Shown here piece by piece: positions 56,503-64,000 of a stretch of 64,000 nucleotides of DNA (within the stretch, counting starts at the first letter, position 1; each line of letters begins with the position of its first letter). The notes under the pieces are model-generated. The model was not told the origin of the DNA and ran no database searches. It was given only the letters and a program-made list of their open reading frames with translations. Location of the stretch: positions 38,294,218-38,358,217 of the forward strand of contig CM066982.1 of the NCBI GenBank assembly GCA_033977485.1, given 5' to 3'. Both the position numbers and the translations under genes were made by a program. The stretch is from Hydrangea macrophylla (Eukaryota; Streptophyta; Magnoliopsida; Cornales; Hydrangeaceae).

Positions 56503-57596
56503 ATGGCCTCTCGTGTTGACCTGGTCTCCAACGAAGGGCTTACTGCTTTTAGGAGGGACTGCGAGATCCCTGAAGACGTCTGGATTTGTCCCTACGTTGA
56601 AGGAGAAGAGGTTACCCTCCCTTCGGTCATTGTTAGCAGTTATCTATTGCTAATAGTGGGGCTACGCTTTCCTCTCCCCACCTCCTTCTGTGATCTTCTA
56701 TAGGGGTTACGCTTTCCGCTGACCAGGTGCCTTCCGAATCTCGCCCGTCTTCTTTGGGGTATATCGGCGTTGAACAAACGTCTCGGGATATTCCTCCGCT
56801 CTGCTGATGTTGCTAGGTGTTATACCTTAAGCATCGACCGCGGGGATCCCTACCTACGCGCCGGAGCAGAAGAAAAATATCTTGTCCGGGGTCTGGAATT
56901 CCCCAACAAGAACTGGCGTCAATACCCTTGGGTCATTGTCTCCGGCAACTGGTTGGTGGACCCCTCTATTTACCCTTCTACGGCCTTTGATCCTGAACTA
57001 TGCAAGACATCTTTCGCTGCTTTCCGTGACATTGCTTCCACGGTTGCCAATGTGGAGGCGATCAACCGAGCGGTCGAGGCTGGCCTCAGGTTTTCTGATT
57101 TGATCGGGGGACCTGTTGACGAGGTTGGCGGTGAAGTTCCCATTGCAGCTCCCGTCATGGCTGCATCCGGGTTGCGCCGCTATACCCGGTCCATGGCTTC
57201 CGGTCGGCATGCCTTGAGCGGGGCTGCCCTGCCTAAAGGGCTAATTACTCTATCCACCAGCGCTGATTCGTCCTCGTTTGGGGATACAGGTCTGCCACCA
57301 GGCCTGTCAGGAAGGGTAAGGAGAAGGTAGTTGAGGAGGAATCCCAACCCCAACCCAAAGGGGGTCGGCTTGAAGCGCATGCCGGCTCTCATATGCCTAG
57401 CTCCTGGACAGGCCTCTCCCTTGCTAATCTGGAAGGTCGTCTGCAGGAGGTGGAAAAGCAAAGTGCTATTCTGCAGACGTACTCTGTCATGCGGGATGTG
57501 GACTTTCACGCTCTGGAGCTTACTGTCAAAGAGTTGGTGGCCATGATGGCTGCCATGGAAGAGGAAATCAAGGCTCTGAAGGGCAAGGAGACCTGA
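56503..57596 (+). pseudogene. Accessory gene aORF1 (PF04195-like), antisense to pol
   Basis: The frame begins MASRVDLVSNEGLTAFRRDC and continues VGLRFPLPTSF, meets a TAG at 56701, and resumes in the same frame with LNKRLGIFL and GLEFPNKNWRQYPWVIVSGNW. The GLRFPL and SNKxWxxxFFxVSGxW-type segments are typical of plant 'putative gypsy-type transposon' proteins. A frame change near 57290 leads to RKGKEKVVEEE and a coiled-coil C-terminus (LANLEGRLQEVEKQSAILQ), ending TGA at 57594-57596; this change could also be an unrecognised intron. It is shorter than and diverged from aORF2. It has its own TATA box. The function is unknown; the related Grande accessory protein has been reported as nuclear. 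Confidence 0.7.
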
Positions 57597-57794
57597 AGAC
57601 TCTCATTTTTTCTCTTTTTTTTGTTGGTTTGCTGGGGAAGCTGCTAAAACTGCCCCCTAATGTACAAAATACTTTAATTGATGAAAAGGTCCTCTGAGGC
57701 CACCAATTTGCATCAATTGTATTGTTCGTGATTGCCAATACCCGACCTGTTGATGTGACCGCGCTGTTCGTTTGAACACCTCAGGAATGCTTGG
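57597..57794 (+). other. 3' untranslated region of aORF1
   Basis: Contains TGTACAAAATACTTTAATTG and ATGAAAAGGTCCTC, matched after aORF2 by TGTACAGTTAGTAAATGAAA AGGCCCTC (60949-60978) and after the copy 1 gene in reverse. It probably carries the polyadenylation region. Confidence 0.6.
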
Positions 57795-57877
57795 CCCCGC
57801 GGGGTGCGCCCTCACCCGAATAACCGACGCCTCTGGGTGACATGGCACTGTCTTCTTGGCCAGATTATTTTACATCA
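57795..57877 (-). repeat. LTR-start remnant inside the element
   Basis: The minus strand from 57877 reads TGATGTAAAATAATCTGGCC and then a segment with CACCCAGAGGCGTCGGTTAT, similar to the first 80-90 bp of the LTR (55989 downward). It is preceded, on the minus strand, by a polypurine tract (57893-57878), exactly as at the real LTR. Confidence 0.7.
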
Positions 57878-58270
57878 ATTGCCCCCCATTTTCGAAACTA
57901 ATCGGATGCGTCATCAGGTAAGGACTCGACTATCCGGACGTGGTCCGGGATTGCTGCTCGAGATGGGTCCACACCCCTGGTCCCCCGGTAGAGCAACCAA
58001 CCGGTAAAGGTGGGAGGTCGGGTGTGGGGTATTGCCACATGTCAGGGAATAATTGGCCTAGTCGGGATCCAACGGAGTCGGTTCAGATGTAACCGAATAG
58101 TTGCGTGGTAACCGGACCGTCATGTCACGCAGTTAATGCACGCATCTTTTGAGGCGACCCTTCACGTGCCCGAGGGGACAGCTGTCGACGACTCTTGGTG
58201 GGAAAAATCCTTAGCCGTTGGATCTGACCGATCTGGACCGTCCGCCATTCCTATATAAGAAGCACTTGTC
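57878..58270 (+). promoter_or_regulatory. Duplicated promoter block of aORF2 with TATA box
   Basis: This block repeats 55990-56400 (for example CACACCCCTGGTCCCCCGGT and CTTTTGAGGCGAC in both). The TATA box CTATATAAGAAG is at 58251-58262. Transcription of aORF2 would start shortly after, giving a leader of about 400 bp. Confidence 0.7.
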
Positions 58271-58693
58271 CTTCTCTCCAGTTCCTGCTACCAAGTGAGA
58301 TAATTTACCGAACGGTTTTGAGAGCATCCAAGATTCCCAAGCAAGATTCCCGAGTTCTTTTCTGCGCTAATTTTTGTAAGTCTTCCCTTCCCGTCTTCAG
58401 TTCTTCATTCTCTTCTTATTTTTTGAACAAAATTGGAGGGAGCGAACCCACTTGGGTTAGAGCGGTCGTGGGACTTCTTCTTTTTTTGATTTTGTAATTT
58501 CTTTCAGTCTAGAGGCACACTAGAGAAGATTGACCGAGCGGGAGTTCCTGAGAGAGTCTTGAGAGAGTGTTGCGTTTCTTCTCGAGTCTTGTATGACCTA
58601 CCCTTTAGGTTATTAGATCTACCTCCCCTGTACATCAGATTTGGAGTTGTTGACCCATTCTCAGGTCGTCTGCCCCTTAGGCCCTCAACAGTC

Positions 58694-60886
58694 ATGTGTC
58701 ATTCGGATTTCAATTTGTCGTCCCGGTCGGAAGACGAACAGGTACGGTCAGGGTCTATGAGCACAAGTCCGGATCCTCCCTCTTTAGCCCCCTCTGACCA
58801 GCATAGTGAGGGAATAATCCCCGCTCAGGTATTTCACGAAGAAGCACGCTGGGATTTTCCCGTAGCCTCGACGTCTCGGGGGTCGGGCGATGAAGGGTCT
58901 ATGCCGAACAGTCTCGGAGTTGTCTTTGCCTGTGAGGCTATTGTTAGTATTCTGCGTGGTCCTGATTTGGATTGAATCAGGGATCGGTATGATCTTCCCT
59001 ACCCCCTCTCTTGCTCTGTCCACAACAACGGAGCCCACTTCCACGAGTCGGGCTTTGTCACGTTGTACGAGGATGCCTTCATGGTGGGCCTTCGCTTGCC
59101 TCTTCACCCAGTCACCCGGGATGCACTCATCTACCTCGGGATATCCCCCGGGCAGCTTGCCCCGAACGGCTAGCGCTACTTGATGGGGTGCATCTCTTTA
59201 TTGCCAAAACTCCTCGAGTACGAGCTCACTCTGTAGGAGTTCTTCTGGACCCACCGGCCTTTCCCAGTTCACGGGGAGGCCAACTTCTTCTTGCTCTCGG
59301 CTAGGCAGGGGCGGAAGATAATTGTGAATTGCCCAAGCAACAACAAAGGATGGAAGAAGAAATTCTTCCAAGTGTCCACCCTGGGTCTGTGTGAAAAGGC
59401 ACCGGGTATTCAGCTGAGGACCTCCTGGGCGAGTAAGCTGAGGAGTAAGTCTAAGAACTCTTTCTTCCTTGCTTAGTTTCCTTACCTGGCCTTGACTAAC
59501 CCATTTGTGTTTGTTTTGCAGTGGGAGCAGTAAACCCGCCGAGTCTCCCCGACGAGCTTCAAGCGCGGGTCTTGTCTCTGGCGGAGGACCCAACCGACAT
59601 CAATAAAGTGCTGACCCAATCGGGGAGCCCGAAGACCTATTACGAGCCCCAGCACAACTTCACAGCTCCCGTCCTCCCAGTGATCATTCCTGGTAAATAA
59701 CATTCTTAGACCGTCCGGTTTTTCTTCATACTGCTGAACTCTGACATGCTTTGGTTTCGCAGAAATGGCTCCAAAGAATGCGACAGCGTTGAAGGAGAAG
59801 GAGGCAGCCTTGACGGCCCGTGCTGGCCAGAAGAGGAAGAAACCAGCCCCTGCTGAGGGCCAGCCACTAAAGAGGATCTCCCGGGGGATCTCCATCTGGG
59901 TTAGGGAGGAAGCTGCTGCTACTTCCACGCCCGCAGTAACAATTGCTGCAGCACCACCACCACCTCCTGCTGCCCAACCGACTAGGGTCTCCTTCCTGAC
60001 CATGGAGGAAGCTCGCGTGGGCCCCTCCGCCAGACCAGAGGTCGAGACAAGGAACGACGTCCGCTAGAGGGTATGTCCCGGGCTGTTGTAGAGCCAAATT
60101 GATAAGTGCAGCCTGCTGAGCCCCGAGGCCATCATCGGTTGCCTATACAGCATCAGACACTTGGTAAGTTTCTTTTTGTAATGTGAACATTAACTTTCTA
60201 TCTATGCGCATACTGATGCTTCCCTATTCTTTTAGATTGGCTGTATTACTGCTGGGGCTGAGGCCACCCTTCCCGGCGTTGCTGAGAGGTTGGCCGCTGC
60301 GGAGACCGACCTCTCCGTGGAGAGGGCTGCTTGGGAATCCGCAGAGTTTGCCCTGACCGTCGAGGAAGAAAGATCCTGGGCAACGGCCTTGGAGCTGGGG
60401 GAGGTCCGTGATTCCTTGTCGACTGAGCGGGCTGCCCAGAAGGTTGCGGAGGCTAAGGCTGTGGCTGCGGCTGCGGAGGCCGGGAGGGTCGCCGCCGAGA
60501 AGATCGCTGAGGCCAAGGTTGCAGCGTCGGAGTCTGCGAAGACCTCAGTCGAGAAGGATCTCGAAGCTATGACGGCCACGCTCTCGGAGGTTACTGCTGC
60601 TCGGGAGGCTGAAGCCAAAGAAGCTGAAGAGGAATTTGATGCTAGGTTCCTCACACGCTACGCTGACCTGGCGAAGCCGGCTGCCGCTGACCATCCCGAC
60701 TGGGATCTGTCCGGGTATTCCTGGGCCGAGTTCGGTTACTGGAAGGAAGGCCAGGCCGACTCCGAGGTCGTCACTGAGGCCGAGGTCGCCGTTGTGGCCG
60801 AGGTCGCTGCTGAAGCTGCGCTGGCTGGGGGCCCCTCTGTTAATGAGCAGGCCACAGAGGAGGAGGAAGTGGTGGTTGTAGATTAG
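58694..60886 (+). pseudogene. Accessory gene aORF2 (PF04195-like), four exons, antisense to pol
   Basis: Exon 1 begins MCHSDFNLSSRSEDE and continues to about 59443 through stops at 58973 (TGA), 59171 (TAG, where PNGWRYLMG expects Trp) and 59234 (TAG). It contains VGLRLPLHPVTRDALIYLGI and NNKGWKKKFFQVS, the core of PF04195-type proteins. The first donor reads AGTAAGT where copy 1 has GGTAAGT, so it is probably inactive. Exon 2 is about 59521-59692, exon 3 about 59763-60162 (KRKKPAPAEGQPLKRIS, possible nuclear signal, then proline-rich), and exon 4 60236-60886, an alanine/glutamate-rich coiled coil ending EEEEVVVVD. Exon 3 has two further stops. It is convergent with pol. Confidence 0.78.
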
Positions 60887-61951
60887 TTTTTTGTTTCTTG
60901 TTATAGTTTTTTCTTTATGGGGAGGCTACTACAACTGCCACCCAGGCTTTGTACAGTTAGTAAATGAAAAGGCCCTCGAGGTTAAACTTTCTATCAACCG
61001 TGTTCTTTCTCTGCATTGTGCCTGTTTGTAATTGCTAGTATTCGTTTGGTTTTTGGCCAACCTAACACCTGCCTTAGCAAATGTTTTAGGACTGTAACCA
61101 ACAGAACACCTAGTCTTTCTGACCTATTTAAAAGGTAATTGCCCGGAGTGCCGTAGGAACGGGTCTTGTTTAGCATCCGGGATCGTCCGGTGTATTATAG
61201 GAATAACCTGTATTACCGTCCCGGATATATCTCTGATCACTGTAAGTACTTAGGAATATTTTCATGTTCTTGTAGTGACCGGTGTGATTCTCTGTTTTGG
61301 CCTAACATTCCCCTGCCCCCCAAGCATTTTGCTAAGGCGAGAGTGCAGGAGTGAGTGGTCGTAGGGAACCGACCTGGAACATGGGTGGTTGTAGGGTCAT
61401 TTAAAGCTTGCCATCGTCGGTCACCTAGGGGTTGGGCACCGTCGTCGGTTGGACCTAAGCGAAGGTTATGTAATTTCCTATTTAGGTATAGTATCCCCTT
61501 GCCCCCGAGTGTCCTGTGAAGGCGGGGGCGTGTTGAGGAGCGACAATAGGAAACCGACCTGGAACATGGGTGGTTACAGGGTCCTTTTTGTGCCTGGGTT
61601 CGGAGCCCGAGGTCTTTTCATGACTTGGGGTTAGGTCCAAGGTTTTTTAGTGCCTGGGTTCGGAGCCCGGTCTTTTTAGCGCCTTGGGGTTAGGCCCAAG
61701 GTCTTTGGTGCCTCGGGGTTAGGCCCGAGGGCTTTTGATCATTGCACGGTGTATTGAGGAGTAAATTTCAGGTTAAACTTTGCAATTTTATTTAAAAACC
61801 AATTTCTATAATGGTTGCTCAATCAGAGCTACAAAAACAAATTTATCTACCAATACTAAATTACTGCTGGCAAATGCTACTGATAATACTTGCAGAGGTG
61901 TTGCACATTCCAAGGATGAGAGAGATCGTGCCCGTCCATTCTCTATAACCA
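60887..61951. other. Spacer between aORF2 and pol, with short repeats
   Basis: Holds the aORF2 3' untranslated region, a phrase AACCGACCTGGAACATGGGT at 61357 and 61554, and tandem units with GGTTAGGCCCAAGGTCTTT (61585-61735). The corresponding spacer in copy 1 is 4825-5614. No gene is seen. Confidence 0.6.
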
Positions 61952-63046
61952 TTAGATTCCCGGTTGGTTGACCCGGGTTACTTTATATGGGCCTTCCCAG
62001 TTTGGCCCCAATTTCCCATCGCTCGGGATTCGGGTAGATTGGTTCACTGCCTTGAGGACGAGGTCTCCGACTTGAAAACTGCGGTGCTTCACCTTGCTAT
62101 TGTAGTATCGAGAAACCCGTAGCTTGTAGACCGCTACCTTTAGGTAGGCTTGGTCTCTCCTTTCCTCCACCAGATCTAGTTCTGACCGGAGGGTCTTTTC
62201 GTTATCCGGCGTACTGAAGTTGGCCACCCGATATGTTGGCAACCCCAGCTCTGTGGGGACCACTGACTCAAATCCGTAGGTTAAAGGGAATGGTGTTTTG
62301 CCTATTACCGCTCGGGGCATTGTGCGGTGGGCCCACAGGAGGGTTGGTAACTCTTCAGCCCACAGCCCTTTGGCGCCTTCAAGCCTTGTTTTGATTGACT
62401 ACAAGATTGTCCGGTTGGTTACCTCGGCTTGACCGTTGGCTTGTGGGTGCTCGGGGGAGGAGTAATGATTCAGTATCCCGTAGCCCGAGCAGAATTGCCT
62501 GAAGACGGGTGTGTCAAATTGTCTGCCATTATCACTGACCAGGACCCGGGGAATGCCGAATCTACTGAGGACATTCCTTTCCACAAAGCTCTACATCTTC
62601 TGCTTGGTTATCGTCACCAAGGGCTCGGCCTCTGCCCATTTGGTGAAGTAATCAATATCTATCACAGCAAATTTGACCTGCCCTTTCCCCATCGGTAAGG
62701 GACCAACGATGTCGATTCCCCACTGGGCGAATGGCCAGGGGCTGTGGATTGGCGTCTGGAGTTCTCCTGGTCGGTTGATCAAGGGAGAATGTCTTTGACA
62801 CTTGTCACACCTTCGGACGTACTCTTACGAATCTCGGGCCATGGTTGGCTAGTAATAACCTTGTAATAGGGCCTTTCTTGAGAGTGTCCGGCCTCTGATA
62901 TGCTTCTCGCATACTCCTTCGTGGATTTTGAACAGTATTGTTTGGACTTGCGTAGGGTGAACACAACGGAGGTACGGGATAGTGAATCCCCTCTTGTAGA
63001 GGATGCCGTCGAGAATATGATATCGTGCCGCCCGATATTTAACCCG
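61952..63046 (-). pseudogene. Tat-type pol, integrase part, with in-frame stops
   Basis: One minus-strand frame encodes a Ty3/gypsy integrase. The HHCC zinc finger is in VHPTQ...IHEGVCEKHI and RRCDKCQRHSP. The catalytic core has GIDIVGPLP (first Asp), VSDNGRQFD (second Asp) and GQAEVTNRT (Glu), so the DDE residues are present. The C-terminal part includes TPFPLTYGFESVVP and the GPYKV-type end, stopping at 61952. Stops interrupt at about 62849 (where GYYWP needs Trp), 62828, 62588 and 62400. Reverse transcriptase would be upstream, cut off by the insertion at 63047. Confidence 0.88.
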
Positions 63047-64000
63047 CACAACAACAAAAATGGCCTATAGAGACATTTATTTTGAGATAAAATAAAAGTG
63101 TCTTTAGAAGTTACTTGTAACGATACATAATTTTCCGTCTCAACAAAAGAAAATAATTGTCTTTAAAAGTGACATGTAAGGACACATAATTTTTGGTCTC
63201 TACAAAAGAAAATAATTGTCTTTAGAAGTTACTCCTACGGACATATAATTTTTGGTCTATAAAAAAGAAAATAAGTGTCCTTAGAAATTCCTTGTAAGGA
63301 CATATAATTGTTCATCTCTAAAAAAAAACCATGACTTTAGAATTTCCTTGAAAAACACATAATTTATTGTCTCTACAAAAGAAAATTAGTGTATTCAAAA
63401 GTCCAAAATAACGACATTTATTATTTTTTCTTTATAAAGAGAGAATTATCTCAATAAACAAAAAAAAATTAATATAACAAGAAAAACGGCATGTTCTCGC
63501 GTTTAAAAATGCCTTTAATAACCCGCATTTTTTTTTTAAATGAGTGTTGTTAATTACCAAGATTTTAAAGAGAGCTCGCAAATACCAGCACTTAGTAGTT
63601 AAAGGCCGATACTTAACATCGTTTTCATATAAAACACCGATAATTAGCGGCGTTTCTAAACCAATGTCGATGATTAACAGCGTTTGAAATTTAAACGTAT
63701 GCCCTCTGTCCTACCTTAATAAAACGACGTCGGTAACTCTGTCTAATTTTTCTAATCTTTGATATTATTTAAGCATGAAGGACAACACAAGGGAAAATAT
63801 ATAGTCCAATTTAGGGTAGTTTTCGCTTTACGATTGCGATAGCTTTGCATGCTTTTGTAAGAATAGATTACAGTAGTTGTGGTGTTTGGGTAATGAATTG
63901 TAAAAGTAGTTACGATGGAAGAATATATTATGTAGGTGTTTGGTGACATAAAAATAAGGTGATTTTTAAATATTCAAAAAAAAATTATGCCCCTGGACTG
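63047..64000 (+). mobile_element. CACTA-type end, running off the window
   Basis: CACAACAACAAAAATGGCCT at 63047 resembles the common CACTACAACAAAAATGGCC terminus with a 1-base loss and interrupts the Tat-like integrase. Subterminal tandem repeats follow. A second terminus-like ACAAGAAAAACGGC at 63476-63489 and phrases such as CGATAATTAGCGGCGTTTCT suggest another CACTA end nested or joined. The other end is outside the window, so the call cannot be closed. Confidence 0.6.
63085..63425 (+). repeat. Tandem repeats of about 59 bp, six units
   Basis: Units run from GTGTCTTTAGAAGTTACTTG through ACATAATTTTTGGTCTCTAC to AAAAGAAAATA and recur about six times with increasing divergence to the right. 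They are the subterminal repeats of the CACTA-type end. Confidence 0.85.

Larger units (their letters stand above)
55378..63046 (-). mobile_element. Tat-like gypsy element, copy 2 (3' part), with doubled accessory module
   Basis: Minus-strand order is integrase (63046-61952), spacer, an accessory gene on the opposite strand (aORF2, 58694-60886), its promoter, a polypurine tract, a short LTR-start remnant, a second accessory gene (aORF1, 56503-57596), promoter, polypurine tract and full LTR. Antisense accessory genes between pol and 3' LTR are known from Tat-lineage elements such as Grande and Retand. The 5' part lies right of the window, behind a CACTA-type insertion at 63047. Confidence 0.85.

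Noticed and set aside
59482..60003. 173-codon minus-strand frame opposite aORF2
   Set aside because: It is the reverse of GC-rich aORF2 exons and introns; the plus-strand reading is supported by copy 1 homology and splice sites.
1..64000. CRISPR arrays, bacterial operons, tRNA genes
   Set aside because: No direct-repeat array with unique spacers and no tRNA fold was seen; the window is plant nuclear repeat DNA.

Overview
The window looks like intergenic, heterochromatic nuclear DNA of a flowering plant, probably a eudicot. I find no intact host gene. Almost every kilobase belongs to a transposable element, and many of these sit inside one another. The plant assignment rests on the element types: Athila-like, Tat-like and Tekay-like Ty3/gypsy retrotransposons, a Ty1/copia element, a plant L1 LINE with a DUF4283 ORF1, Cassandra/TRIM elements with 5S-derived LTRs, a Mutator-like element and CACTA transposons. 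Nearly all coding regions carry stops or frameshifts.

Layout. 1-4824 is the 3' half of an Athila-like gag-protease element (copy A), inserted into a Tat-like element whose remainder runs from 4825 to 9216 (+). A complete Athila-like element (copy B, 10014-18470, duplication GCGGT) follows. 18557-25625 is a Mutator-like element with a 9-bp target duplication, filled with TRIM/Cassandra copies and a Tekay-like LTR. 26295 to about 33430 is a decayed L1 LINE.

From about 33440 to 55377 there is one copia element broken up by a long-inverted-repeat element (34910-39190, holding a Tekay-type solo LTR, which holds an Athila-like solo LTR), a second Athila-like solo LTR inside gag (41019-42333), and a 9.5-kb CACTA element (45413-54892) carrying host gene pieces, including an alcohol dehydrogenase fragment. 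55378-63046 is a second Tat-like element on the minus strand. It carries accessory genes antisense to pol, with their own TATA boxes and, in aORF2, introns, and the accessory module is present twice. A further CACTA-type end starts at 63047 and runs off the window.

How the parts relate. The Athila-like family encodes only gag and protease, so it would need reverse transcriptase and integrase from a relative. Its LTR pair is nearly identical although its reading frame is broken, which fits movement by proteins supplied in trans. The Tat-like elements pair pol with an oppositely transcribed accessory gene related to the 'putative gypsy-type transposon' family (PF04195-like). Target-site duplications read directly from the sequence (GCGGT, GTTAC, GCACC, TCACA, TATTTTCTA, TTG and a 13-bp LINE duplication) fix much of the order of insertion.
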